8,014 bases of DNA from Candidatus Kapaibacterium sp. GTDB taxonomy: Bacteria > Bacteroidota > Ignavibacteria > Kapaibacteriales > UBA2268. The stretch lies in NCBI GenBank assembly GCA_028691175.1, contig JAQUZU010000080.1:1-8014 (forward strand), written 5' to 3'. A program made the position numbers and the translations under genes. A model generated the notes under the pieces. The model saw only the letters and a program-made list of their open reading frames with translations. It made no database searches and was not told the DNA's origin. Shown piece after piece: positions 1 through 7,807 of this stretch (its first letter is position 1; each line of letters opens with the position of its first letter).

Positions 1-54
1 ACCACGCTCGGCAGCGATTACGGGGGCAAATACGATAAAATAATGGAACTATGA
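1..54 (+). CDS. 3' end of an unidentified upstream gene (partial)
   Basis: Frame 1 is open from the left edge and reads TTLGSDYGGKYDKIMEL before a TGA at 52-54. The stop overlaps the ATG of the next gene in an ATGA arrangement, which usually means the two genes are translated together. Only 17 codons are visible, with no recognisable motif, so I assign no function. Because the next gene is an FtsX-like permease with no partner ATPase in the window, an ABC ATP-binding subunit or an envelope partner is a reasonable guess, but it is inference from context only. Confidence 0.6.
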   Translation, partial: TTLGSDYGGKYDKIMEL

Positions 55-1265
55 TGCTGTATAAAATATTATTGAAAGAGGGCGGACTTCCGCAATTTAT
101 AGCGGCGATTGCCGGTTCGATTATCGGACTGATTTTGCTGATGGCTTCTACGCAGTTTTACTTTGATATAAAAGGCGTTTTGAATGAAAATTCCGACCTG
201 ATTAAGCCGGATTATCTTATAATAAATAAAAAAGTTTCGACGCTTACCACTGCCGGATTTAGCAAGGCGACTTTCCGCGAGCGCGAAATGGCTGAACTAC
301 GCGAGCAAAAGTTTGTAAAGGAAATTGCGCCGTTTGTTTCGAACGGATTTGAGGTGAAAGCCTACTCTAATCCCGGCTATAATGTGCCGGCGATTTATAC
401 CGATATGTTTTTCGAGGCATTGCCGGACGAATATCTGGATATTCCGCAAGAACTCTGGAAATGGGCACCGGGCGATTCGATTGTGCCGATTGCCGTGCCA
501 CGCGACTATTTGAACCTGTATAATTTCGGCTATGCGCTTAGCAAAGGTATGCCGCAAATTGCCGGCTCAATGATCAGCATGCTGAAATTTCAATTAACCC
601 TGACGAATAAAAACGTAGAAAATGCGACTCAGCCGCAGACGAAGTGCACCGGACAAATTGTCGGGTTTACAGACAGAATAAATACGATTCTCGTGCCGCG
701 CAACTTCTTGATTTATATGAACAAACAGTTGAATACAACTGCTCCGGCTCCGTCGCGTATTTTAATCGTTGCAAAAGATCCGTCGGATAAATCCATTCCG
801 AAATTCCTTTCCGAGCGAAATTACGAGACCAATAAAGAAAAACTGAAAAACAGCAAACTTAATATCCTGCTGAATATTATGATGAGCGTGCTGACCGGAC
901 TCTCGCTGACGATAATTTTCTTGTCGTTTATGACTTTTACTCTGGCGTTCCAACTTTTGATTACGAAAAAGCAGGAGAAAATCCGCACTCTGTTATATCT
1001 TGGTTTTGGCGTGCCGCAGGTAATAAAATACTATGTTGCGATGTTTGTTTCGGCAAATGTCGGAATATTTGCTTTGGCGTGGATTGCCACTTCGCAACTC
1101 AAAGACGAATTCTTTAAGGTGATGATTGATTTTAACTTTCCGGTTGCGGAGGGAACGTCTAACACCGTTATTTTAATAGGCTTAGGCATAACAGTTCTGA
1201 TAACCGTATTAAACACGTTCTTCCTGTTTTCTAAGGTTGCGGGAATGGATAACGGCAGAAAATAA
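51..1265 (+). CDS. FtsX-like ABC transporter permease
   Basis: Inner-membrane permease of the FtsX/MacB/LolC type, 404 residues. The layout is diagnostic: one membrane segment near residues 15-37, a large extracytoplasmic domain (about 40-272), then three segments near 275-302, 328-348 and 372-394. Between segments two and three lies the cytoplasmic stretch KKQEKIRTLLYLGFGVPQVI (306-325), which resembles the 'ExxxLRxLG' coupling region that contacts the ATPase in this family. In the family, such permeases use ATP for mechanical work on lipoproteins, exported substrates or cell-wall enzymes rather than classical import. The substrate is not evident and I do not recognise the periplasmic domain. 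Two consecutive ATGs (51 and 54) could serve as start; the first overlaps the upstream TGA, and a weak GGA lies just before it. No partner ATPase is in the window, so it is probably upstream. Confidence 0.75.
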   Translation: MMLYKILLKEGGLPQFIAAIAGSIIGLILLMASTQFYFDIKGVLNENSDLIKPDYLIINKKVSTLTTAGFSKATFREREMAELREQKFVKEIAPFVSNGFEVKAYSNPGYNVPAIYTDMFFEALPDEYLDIPQELWKWAPGDSIVPIAVPRDYLNLYNFGYALSKGMPQIAGSMISMLKFQLTLTNKNVENATQPQTKCTGQIVGFTDRINTILVPRNFLIYMNKQLNTTAPAPSRILIVAKDPSDKSIPKFLSERNYETNKEKLKNSKLNILLNIMMSVLTGLSLTIIFLSFMTFTLAFQLLITKKQEKIRTLLYLGFGVPQVIKYYVAMFVSANVGIFALAWIATSQLKDEFFKVMIDFNFPVAEGTSNTVILIGLGITVLITVLNTFFLFSKVAGMDNGRK

Positions 1266-1297
1266 TAAACACAGATTAACAAATTATCATTATACAT

Positions 1298-3262
1298 ATG
1301 ACCATATTTGCATGTAATAACTTGACCAAAAAATTCGATCGCGATATGCTGTTCGAAAATATTTCTTTCGGACTGGAGCAGGGCGAACGTCTCGGAATTA
1401 TCGGGCGCAACGGTATCGGGAAAACTACCCTGTTGCGTATTATCGGCGGAAAAGAGGAACCGGATACCGGCGAAGTTGTTTTTAATAAGCAGGTCAGATA
1501 CGAGTATCTCGAGCAGCAGACATATTTTGATTCTGATGAAATTGTCCTTGATGCCGTTATGCAGGCGAAAAAGGAAAATTATGCCTTGCTCGAAGAGCAT
1601 AGTGCGATTATGTCGCAATTAAATGTTAAATCAGATCCGAAAAAAGAGGCACGATTAATCGAAATTAATCATCGTCTCGATTTGATTGATGGCTGGAATT
1701 TGGAGAACGAGGCGAAAAAAATTCTCTCGAGGCTCGGTGCTGAAGATATTACGAAATCGGTAAATTCACTATCCGGCGGGCAGAAGAAACGCGTTGCGCT
1801 GGCGAAGGTATTGCTTTCGGAGCCGGATTTGCTGATTCTCGATGAGCCGACCAACCACCTTGATGCCGATTCCGTGCAGTGGCTGCAGGATCGCCTGATG
1901 AATACCGGCGGTTCGCTTGTTTTTATTACTCACGACCGGTATTTTCTTGATGCGGTGAGTACGCGCATTATGGAAATTGATCAGAAGCGGGTTTTCCATT
2001 TTGCGGGGAATTATCAGGATTATCTCGAGAAAAAAGAGGCAATAATCGATATTCATAACTCTGCCGCAGAGCATAATCGTACGAAATTGCGTACTGAACT
2101 TGCGTGGTTGCAGCGCGGAGCACGGGCTCGACGTACAAAGCAGAAAAGCCGTATCGATTGGATTTCTAAAATGGAGGAAACGACCGGTAAGATAAAAGAA
2201 AAGAAGATTAAAATCGAACTCGGCACGTCATTTCTTGGCAAGCGGATTATTGATGCGAATTATCTGACCAAATCGATTGGCGGAAAATTGCTGTTTAAAG
2301 ACTTTACGTATATTGCAAAGCCCGGCGACCGCTACGGAATTATCGGACCGAACGGCTGCGGAAAATCAACTCTGCTAAATACGCTTGCAGGACTTACGCA
2401 TATCGACGCCGGTTCGCTGAAAATAGGCGATTCGGTTAAAATAGGATTCTATAAGCAGGAAATAACCGATTTAAAGGACGACCATACCGTGATTTCTGTG
2501 CTGCGAGATGTGGCAGATTTTATCGATTGCGGCGTCGGACGCGAGCGTTATCTTACGCCGCGCGATTTGTTGCTGAAATTTAATTTTCCGACTCAGCAGC
2601 ATTCGTCGCTAATCGGGACGCTTTCCGGTGGCGAGAAACGTCGGCTGTCGCTTTGTCGCATGCTGATGGAAAATCCGAACGTGATCTTCCTAGATGAGCC
2701 GACCAACGACTTGGATATTCCTACTCTGACTGCATTAGAGGAATATCTGGAGGATTATTACGGCGTATTGCTGATTGTTTCCCACGATAGGGCATTTCTC
2801 GATCGTTCGGTGAATTTTATATGGGCATTCGAAGAGAACGGAAAAGTCAAAGAATATCCCGGAAATTATTCGTTCTACCTTACAAAAAAAGAAGAAGAAA
2901 TCGCGAAACAGCGTAAACTGAATGCCGAACTCAATGCTCAGACAAAAAAGAGTTCTCCAAAGCCTGAAAATGAAGCACAGGATAAACCTGCCGGACGCGT
3001 GAAAAAACTATCTTACAAAGATCAGCGAGAATTTGATTCGCTCGAGATTGAAATTCCAAAACTCGAGGCAGAACGAAAGTCGCTCGAAACAGAAATGTAT
3101 TCGTTGCCTCCGACTGAATACAAAAAAATAGAAGAAATAAGCGTTAAATTAGGCGAAATTAGCGAGCAAATAGACGAAAAAACCATGAAATGGCTAGAAA
3201 TCTCCGATAAATTGGAAAAACAACTAAACGGAGCAAGTTCCGCGAGTTATGGCTTAAATTAA
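1298..3262 (+). CDS. uup: ABC-F family ATPase, Uup-like
   Basis: Soluble protein of 654 residues with two ABC ATPase domains and no membrane segment. Domain one has Walker A GRNGIGKT (36-43), signature LSGGQ (158-162), Walker B LLILDEP (178-184) and the switch His at 212. Domain two has GPNGCGKS (350-357), LSGGEKRR (442-449), VIFLDEP (462-468) and His 496. The linker between them (about 243-310) is the interdomain arm of ABC-F proteins; its WLQRGARARRTKQKSRI segment resembles Uup. A charged helical tail (about 570-645), probably a coiled coil, matches the C-terminal domain of Uup. ABC-F proteins bind the ribosomal E site and influence translation, and Uup has also been tied to DNA branch processing. 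The length is close to E. coli Uup (about 635). The leader is AT-rich without a Shine-Dalgarno. The family is certain; the Uup subgroup is likely, and an antibiotic-resistance ABC-F is less likely because of the tail. Confidence 0.93.
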   Translation: MTIFACNNLTKKFDRDMLFENISFGLEQGERLGIIGRNGIGKTTLLRIIGGKEEPDTGEVVFNKQVRYEYLEQQTYFDSDEIVLDAVMQAKKENYALLEEHSAIMSQLNVKSDPKKEARLIEINHRLDLIDGWNLENEAKKILSRLGAEDITKSVNSLSGGQKKRVALAKVLLSEPDLLILDEPTNHLDADSVQWLQDRLMNTGGSLVFITHDRYFLDAVSTRIMEIDQKRVFHFAGNYQDYLEKKEAIIDIHNSAAEHNRTKLRTELAWLQRGARARRTKQKSRIDWISKMEETTGKIKEKKIKIELGTSFLGKRIIDANYLTKSIGGKLLFKDFTYIAKPGDRYGIIGPNGCGKSTLLNTLAGLTHIDAGSLKIGDSVKIGFYKQEITDLKDDHTVISVLRDVADFIDCGVGRERYLTPRDLLLKFNFPTQQHSSLIGTLSGGEKRRLSLCRMLMENPNVIFLDEPTNDLDIPTLTALEEYLEDYYGVLLIVSHDRAFLDRSVNFIWAFEENGKVKEYPGNYSFYLTKKEEEIAKQRKLNAELNAQTKKSSPKPENEAQDKPAGRVKKLSYKDQREFDSLEIEIPKLEAERKSLETEMYSLPPTEYKKIEEISVKLGEISEQIDEKTMKWLEISDKLEKQLNGASSASYGLN

Positions 3263-3281
3263 ATTACGTAAAAAAAATAAT

Positions 3282-4838
3282 ATGCAAAAATCAATCGAAT
3301 TAATTCTAAAAATCGATCAAATCAATGATTCTTCTCTGATAAAGAAAATTGTTGCAAAAAAATGCGGGCTGGCAATTGAACAGATTAGCGATATCGAATA
3401 TCTGAAACGTTCGCTTGATTGCCGGCAATCCACGCCGAAATATAAACTTATAGTCAATGTTTATACGGAGGGCGAGAAGTCGCTTCCGGTTAAAAATGTT
3501 TTTCCGGATCGATTAGGCTCGCATACGGCAATAGTAATTGGAGCCGGACCGGCCGGATATTTTGCAGCTTTAGAATTGATTGCAGCCGGAATTAAACCGA
3601 TTGTTCTCGAGCGCGGCAAAGACGTGAGCGGGCGACGCAAAGATTTGAAAACCATAATGCAACTTGGCGTGGTAAACCCGGACTCAAATTATTGCTTTGG
3701 CGAAGGTGGTGCGGGAACTTTCTCGGATGGAAAACTCTATACTCGATCGAATAAACGCGGCGATATTCGCAAGGTTTTACAAACTTTTGTCGCCTATGGG
3801 GCGGATCCGGATATCTTGGTAGACGCACAGGCACATATTGGCTCGGATAAACTGCCGCAAATTGTAGCTGCGATGCGAAATTCAATTCTGGAGCATGGTG
3901 GCGAAGTGCACTTCGAAACCAAAGTCACGGGATTTCTGCAGCATGAAAACAGTGTTAGTGGCGTAAAATGCGAAAACGGCGAAGAGTATTTCGGTGATTG
4001 CACGATTCTTGCGACCGGACATTCCGCGAGCGATATTTATTATATGTTTGCCGAAAATAAATTTGCCATTAAAGCAAAGCCGTTTGCGGTGGGATTTCGA
4101 GTAGAACACAGCCAGGAGTGGCTGAATAAATTGCAGTATGGAGAGAAATTTTATAAACAGCTGCCGCCGGCAACCTATAAACTTGTTGCACGCGGAGTGG
4201 GCGATAGAGGCGTTTTTAGTTTTTGCATGTGTCCGGGCGGAATAATAATTCCGGCTTCGACTGCCGAAAATCAACTTGTTGTAAATGGAATGTCGGTCTC
4301 GAAGCGCAATTCGAAATTTGCAAATGCTGGTATTGTAACGAGCGTAGGCGATGAAGATTTCTTTGAGTTTGCGGAGTATGGCGAACTTGCCGGATTGAAG
4401 TTGCGCGAGAGCCTCGAAAGCAGTTTCTACCTCGGAAATCCGGAGAATTTTCAGTCCGCACCGGCGCAGCGCACGATTGATTTCCTGAACGGAAAAATTT
4501 CGAAATCGCTGATTGAAAGTTCGTATATTCCGGGGCTGGAATGTGTCGATTTAAACAAACTCTTTCCGCGGAAAGTCGCTGAAAGTCTGCGAATCGGCTT
4601 GGGGCAGTTCAATAAGCGAATGAAGGGCTTTGTTGGCGAAAATTCGCTTGTAATCGGGTTGGAATCGCGTACAAGCACTCCGGTCAGAATTCCGCGCGAC
4701 GCCGAGACTATGGAGCATATAGAACTAAAAAATCTATATCCGTGCGGCGAAGGTGCCGGATATTCCGGTGGAATAGTTTCGTCAGCCTTGGACGGCATAA
4801 ATGTAGCGAGGAAAATTGCAGAAAAAATTCAAAACTAG
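3282..4838 (+). CDS. FAD-dependent oxidoreductase, COG2509 type
   Basis: Flavoprotein of 518 residues. An N-terminal region (about 1-75) precedes a Rossmann dinucleotide-binding site, VIGAGPAGYFAALELIAAG (85-103), ending in the acidic/basic pair E110-R111 expected to contact the FAD ribose. A conserved block NYCFGEGGAGTFSDGKLYTR (136-155) and the C-terminal CGEGAGYSGGIVSSALDGIN (488-507) are typical of the COG2509 'uncharacterized FAD-dependent dehydrogenases' group; the C-terminal block closes the FAD site. Family members are widespread and the physiological substrate is generally unknown, so none is named here. It lies 19 bases after the ABC-F gene, with an A-rich leader and no Shine-Dalgarno, so it may be in the same transcript. 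Its TAG stop shares CTAG (4835-4838) with the stop of the convergent antiporter gene. I see no signal peptide or membrane segment, so it is probably cytoplasmic. Confidence 0.88.
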   Translation: MQKSIELILKIDQINDSSLIKKIVAKKCGLAIEQISDIEYLKRSLDCRQSTPKYKLIVNVYTEGEKSLPVKNVFPDRLGSHTAIVIGAGPAGYFAALELIAAGIKPIVLERGKDVSGRRKDLKTIMQLGVVNPDSNYCFGEGGAGTFSDGKLYTRSNKRGDIRKVLQTFVAYGADPDILVDAQAHIGSDKLPQIVAAMRNSILEHGGEVHFETKVTGFLQHENSVSGVKCENGEEYFGDCTILATGHSASDIYYMFAENKFAIKAKPFAVGFRVEHSQEWLNKLQYGEKFYKQLPPATYKLVARGVGDRGVFSFCMCPGGIIIPASTAENQLVVNGMSVSKRNSKFANAGIVTSVGDEDFFEFAEYGELAGLKLRESLESSFYLGNPENFQSAPAQRTIDFLNGKISKSLIESSYIPGLECVDLNKLFPRKVAESLRIGLGQFNKRMKGFVGENSLVIGLESRTSTPVRIPRDAETMEHIELKNLYPCGEGAGYSGGIVSSALDGINVARKIAEKIQN

Positions 4839-6340
4839 TTCTTTTGTGGGGACGTATTTAAATCGTTATATCTTTCAATAAAAGCGTCATAGTTGTCCGT
4901 TACTATCATTAGTTTGTCGTGTTCTTTCAGTTCTGTTTTCCCGTTTGGAACAAAAAACTTTTCGCCTCTTTTTACCATAATCGCGAGCGTTTTATCGGGC
5001 AATGCCAGATTCATTAATTTGTTTCCGGCAGTAAGTGATTGCGCAGTAATGTCAATTTCCGTGGCAATAGAGTTAATGTCGTTTGAAATATCGACGTCAA
5101 AATCTTCCAATTGCTTTATTTCACGTGGCTTTTCGGCTAATCCGAGCCACTTGGCAACCAACGGCAAAGTTGAGCCTTGAACTAACAGCGAAACCAGCGT
5201 GCAGAAAAATACAATGTTGAAAATTAATCTTGCGTGCGGTACATCGGCGGCTAAGGGCAAAATTGCGAAAATAATCGGAACGGCACCGCGAAGTCCGACC
5301 CAGGAAACAAATAATTTATCGCGAGATCCCATCTTGGTAAATGGTAGGAGACAGAAGAATACAGTCGCGGGACGAGTAATAAAAATCATTAAAAAACTAA
5401 TTAACAAACACGGAATAACCAGGGGTACAAGTTCATGGGGATTCACTAAAAGTCCGAGAGTTAAGAACATAAGTAACTGACTGATCCATGCAAGACCGTC
5501 AAAAAACTTAAGTGCTGAGCGCTTCTGAATAAATTTGGAATTTCCAATTATTAATCCGGAAATATATATTGCCAGATAGCCGTTTCCTGAAAGATAATAA
5601 GTAGTAGAAAAAATAAAAATACAAAAGGTTAGGACCATTATCGGATATAGCGAAGTATTGGCGATACGAATTTTTTTGAGTATATATACAGCAATTTTTC
5701 CTAACACATATCCGGTAATAGCTCCGATTCCCAGCTGAATAATTAACGAAAATCCTGCTTGCCAATAGTTAACTTCGCTTGTGCTGTTGATTATTGAGAT
5801 TAGCGTAATCACTAGAATATATGCCATGGGATCGTTACTTCCACTTTCAAGTTCAAGCAACGGACGCAAATTGTTTTTTAGATGCATGCCTTTGGAGCGT
5901 AATATTGAAAATACGGAGGCAGAGTCCGTTGAAGACATTATTGCGGCAAGTAAGAGAGGCGTAAGAAAACCTATACCTGCTGCTTCCGGAAATAGTGAGT
6001 CAAGTACTATCCAAATCAAAAATCCCGTAAGGAATGCGGTAATAAACACGCCAAACGTAGCCAAAATAACGCCTTGAAACATTATTGGGCGTATTTCTGA
6101 AATTTTCGTGTCTAATCCGCCCGAAAACAAAATGATACACAGAGAAATTGTGCCAATTGTTTGAGCGACCTGTATGTTCTCGAATTGAATGCCGAGTCCG
6201 TCGCTTCCGCAAATCATACCTACGGACAAAAACAATAATAACGCCGGAATACCGAATTTGCTTCCGGTATTTCCAACAAAAATACTTAAAAAGAATAAAA
6301 GGGATAAACCGAGCATTATAAGTTCTGTTTGTATTTGCAT
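4835..6340 (-). CDS. nhaP2: K+/H+ antiporter, CPA1 NhaP2/CvrA type, with RCK_C domain
   Basis: Inner-membrane monovalent cation/proton antiporter, 501 residues. About a dozen hydrophobic segments fill residues 8-400. Family motifs include LFSGGLDTKI (71-80), SSTDSASVFSILR (136-148), the cation-binding ND pair in ESGSNDP (N169-D170), and GLRGAVPIIFAILPL (349-363). After the membrane part comes a soluble tail; residues about 425-485 resemble an RCK_C (TrkA_C) regulatory domain, ending with the typical 'HDKLMIVTD' strand. Known relatives exchange K+ (or Na+) for H+ and help with pH and osmotic adaptation. E. coli CvrA is longer (about 578) and has a further CorC/HlyC-type domain; this protein stops after RCK_C, a common shorter form. 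The start ATG at 6340 opens directly into the first membrane helix. No Shine-Dalgarno is obvious. The specific ion is an inference. Confidence 0.92.
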   Translation of the reverse strand: MQIQTELIMLGLSLLFFLSIFVGNTGSKFGIPALLLFLSVGMICGSDGLGIQFENIQVAQTIGTISLCIILFSGGLDTKISEIRPIMFQGVILATFGVFITAFLTGFLIWIVLDSLFPEAAGIGFLTPLLLAAIMSSTDSASVFSILRSKGMHLKNNLRPLLELESGSNDPMAYILVITLISIINSTSEVNYWQAGFSLIIQLGIGAITGYVLGKIAVYILKKIRIANTSLYPIMVLTFCIFIFSTTYYLSGNGYLAIYISGLIIGNSKFIQKRSALKFFDGLAWISQLLMFLTLGLLVNPHELVPLVIPCLLISFLMIFITRPATVFFCLLPFTKMGSRDKLFVSWVGLRGAVPIIFAILPLAADVPHARLIFNIVFFCTLVSLLVQGSTLPLVAKWLGLAEKPREIKQLEDFDVDISNDINSIATEIDITAQSLTAGNKLMNLALPDKTLAIMVKRGEKFFVPNGKTELKEHDKLMIVTDNYDAFIERYNDLNTSPQKN

Positions 6341-6470
6341 ATTTTTTGGGATTTATTATGAATGTTTTCATTACCTAACGAATATATTGTGCAATTATTG
6401 TCTAACATTTTAAAAATGCAATAACAGACGCGATTTTTCGTTTTTAGATTTTTAGTTATAGGTCTGAAAA
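6341..6470. promoter_or_regulatory. Divergent intergenic region, likely promoters for both flanking genes
   Basis: This 130-base AT-rich gap separates the leftward antiporter gene from the rightward MauE/DoxX gene, so promoters for both should lie here. I find no convincing -35/-10 pair of the sigma-70 type or a Bacteroidota-type TAnnTTTG box; TTGTCT at 6398-6403 followed by ATAACA near 6421 is only a weak rightward candidate. A 13-base inverted repeat (CATTTT-A-AAAATG, 6406-6418) could be an operator, and TTTTTAG is repeated at 6441-6447 and 6449-6455. The stretch before the rightward ATG (GGTCTGAAAA) has no strong Shine-Dalgarno. Confidence 0.4.
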
Positions 6471-6920
6471 ATGAAGAAAATACTTGACTTGGAAATAATA
6501 AAGTTAGCGATAAGAATCATTCCGGCGTTGATATTCATTTTTTTCGCGGTCGCTAAAATCGAAAATCCTGCAGAATTCGCTAATGAAATCGGAAATTATA
6601 AACTTTTTCCGATATTTTCAATAAATCTGATTGCGATAATTCTTCCATGGGTTGAGCTTATTCTCGGTTTTATGCTTCTTGCGGGAATAAAAATCCGCTC
6701 GACAGCATTTTTTACAGGCATACTTTTGCTCGGATTTATCTTGGCAGTTGTTGGTGCAATGGCACAGGGACTTGATATTAGTTGTGGCTGCAGCGGACAT
6801 AACTCTCCGAAAGTCGGTTTGCCGAAGATTCTCGAAAATACTGCTCTGCTGATTTTATGTATTCAAACATTTCTGAATCCGGAATCAAAATATTCTTTAT
6901 CTGCTTCGACCGTACGCTAA
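6471..6920 (+). CDS. MauE/DoxX-like redox-associated membrane protein
   Basis: Small integral membrane protein of 149 residues with four predicted membrane segments (about 13-29, 48-70, 76-98 and 120-137). The FAVAKIENPAEFANEIGNYK segment (25-44) after helix one and SCGCSG (104-109) before helix four are typical of the MauE/DoxX superfamily. The CGC cysteines (105 and 107) match the redox motif of MauE-like proteins. Known relatives support methylamine dehydrogenase maturation (MauE) or act in thiosulfate/quinone and thiol redox reactions in the membrane. A methylamine role is unlikely here, as no other mau gene is nearby; a general role in envelope thiol redox is inferred. The TAA stop is followed immediately by the ATG of the ComF gene, so the two are very likely co-transcribed. 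The start was chosen because it precedes the first helix by a short, Lys-containing cytoplasmic tail. Confidence 0.8.
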   Translation: MKKILDLEIIKLAIRIIPALIFIFFAVAKIENPAEFANEIGNYKLFPIFSINLIAIILPWVELILGFMLLAGIKIRSTAFFTGILLLGFILAVVGAMAQGLDISCGCSGHNSPKVGLPKILENTALLILCIQTFLNPESKYSLSASTVR

Positions 6921-7637
6921 ATGAATATAATTAATATACTTAACGAATTTATCGCAAAGCCTGCAATGGCATTGCTTGCCCCGCAGCGTTGCCTTGTGTG
7001 CGGCAAAATTTTGGTAGATGATGAATTTACTAAGGCGTGCATGTGCAAAAAATGCTATAATAATCTGCCGTTATTTACAAATTTTGACGAAATGAACACG
7101 CGCTTAATCGGAAGTGTTTCGCGCGAGGGGCAGGCGGTCGACCGCGCGTTCGGTATGATAAATCGTCGGCAGAATTCAAAATATATGCAGCTGATTTATA
7201 ATTTGAAGTACTATAATTATCGAATGGTCGGCTATGAGCTCGGCAGGGAACTTGCCGCTTATATGCAGCAATGCGATTTTGTCGGGTTTGATGTTGTTAT
7301 TCCGGTGCCGATTCACGCTGCAAAGAAGCGCGAACGCGGATATAATCAATCCGATTTGATTGCAAAGGCGGTGGGCGATGGTTTAGGCATTCCTTTCGAT
7401 TTGAAGTCCGTGAAACGCATTGTTTATACTAATACGCAGACGAAACAGGGGCAGGGAAATCGGCATAAAAACGTAGAGGGAATATTTCAGGTTGATAATC
7501 CGGAGAAGTTCCGCGATAAGTGTGTGCTTGTTGTTGATGACGTCTTCACAACCGGTTCAACAATAAACTCGGTGGCACTTGAACTCAAGGCTACCGGTGC
7601 AAAATCTGTTTGCGCTGCTACTTTAGCAGTTGCATAA
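6921..7637 (+). CDS. comF: ComF family phosphoribosyltransferase-like protein
   Basis: Cytoplasmic protein of 238 residues with the standard ComF layout. The N-terminal zinc-finger-like part has Cys pairs C24/C27 (CLVCG) and C42/C45 (CKKC), plus C40. The C-terminal part is a type I phosphoribosyltransferase fold: IPVPIHAAKKRERGYNQ (127-143) and then the PRPP-binding loop VLVVDDVFTTGST (202-214), with D206-D207 and the TTGST turn expected to hold the pyrophosphate and ribose phosphate. The intervening TKQGQGNRHKNVEGIF (174-189) matches the conserved R..N..G.F element. ComF (ComFC, GntX/YhgH in Gram-negatives) is needed for natural DNA uptake in several bacteria, but the reaction it catalyses is not firmly known. 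It starts directly after the stop of the MauE/DoxX gene with no gap. The length is typical and it appears intact. Confidence 0.93.
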   Translation: MNIINILNEFIAKPAMALLAPQRCLVCGKILVDDEFTKACMCKKCYNNLPLFTNFDEMNTRLIGSVSREGQAVDRAFGMINRRQNSKYMQLIYNLKYYNYRMVGYELGRELAAYMQQCDFVGFDVVIPVPIHAAKKRERGYNQSDLIAKAVGDGLGIPFDLKSVKRIVYTNTQTKQGQGNRHKNVEGIFQVDNPEKFRDKCVLVVDDVFTTGSTINSVALELKATGAKSVCAATLAVA

Positions 7638-7639
7638 AA

Positions 7640-7666
7640 AAAGAGATATGCTTAACATATCTCTTT
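7640..7666 (-). terminator. Intrinsic terminator downstream of tRNA-Arg copy 1
   Basis: Perfect 11-base inverted repeat AAAGAGATATG / CATATCTCTTT with a 5-base loop (arms 7640-7650 and 7656-7666). Read leftward, the second arm runs into seven uninterrupted Ts (7642 down to 7636), the pattern of a rho-independent terminator for the rpsT-tRNA transcript. The T run overlaps the last bases of the comF stop codon. Read rightward the stem ends in TTTAAAG, so it could also terminate comF weakly, but the leftward reading is better. Confidence 0.8.
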
Positions 7667-7670
7667 AAAG

Positions 7671-7744
7671 TACGCCCGAAGGGACTCGAACCCCAAACCT
7701 TCTGATCCGTAGTCAGATGCTCTATCCAATTGAGCTACGGGCGC
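7671..7744 (-). tRNA. tRNA-Arg (anticodon ACG), copy 1
   Basis: A 74-base cloverleaf on the minus strand: acceptor GCGCCCG/CGGGCGT, D arm GCTC..GAGC with GG in the loop, anticodon arm TCTGA-CTACGGA-TCAGA, T loop TTCGAGT and discriminator A73. The anticodon ACG reads CGN codons after A34 is converted to inosine. The A20 and C35 identity elements for arginyl-tRNA synthetase known from E. coli are present. CCA is not encoded and must be added by the nucleotidyltransferase. Pair 1-72 is G-U and position 49-65 is a U-U mismatch; both recur in copy 2. Confidence 0.95.
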
Positions 7745-7777
7745 ATCTATGGTATTACCAATAAGTCTCGAAAAATT

Positions 7778-7800
7778 AGAGATACGCCTAGCATATCTCT
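7778..7800 (-). terminator. Hairpin between the two tRNA-Arg genes, terminator-like
   Basis: Diverged copy of the hairpin downstream of copy 1. Arms are 7778-7786 and 7792-7800 around a 5-base loop. On the minus strand all nine pairs hold, one of them as G-U; on the plus strand the same change would give a C-A mismatch. Read leftward, it is followed by AATTTTT. It may be a weak terminator or a processing stem between the tRNAs. Confidence 0.6.
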
Positions 7801-7807
7801 TTAATAG

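Noticed and set aside
1031..1618. Leftward 195-codon open frame
   Set aside because: It lies antisense across the end of the permease and the start of the ABC-F gene, both of which have clear family motifs. Its own translation has no recognisable domain.
1298..3262. ABC-F gene as the ATPase of the adjacent permease
   Set aside because: The tandem ATPase domains with the ABC-F linker and Uup-like tail belong to a soluble class that acts on ribosomes. FtsX-like permeases use a single-domain LolD/FtsE-type ATPase.
3264..3281. TTACGTAA followed by an A run between the ABC-F and FAD genes, considered as a terminator
   Set aside because: The palindrome is only eight bases, has no loop and is followed by As rather than Ts on the coding strand.
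3882..4274. Leftward 130-codon open frame inside the FAD oxidoreductase gene
   Set aside because: Fully antisense to a strongly recognisable flavoprotein, with no motif of its own. The low stop density comes from the codon use of the real gene.
5781..6077. Rightward open frames within the antiporter gene (also 4893-5180 and 5199-5480)
   Set aside because: These are shadows of the antiporter reading frame. The translations have no domain or plausible start context.
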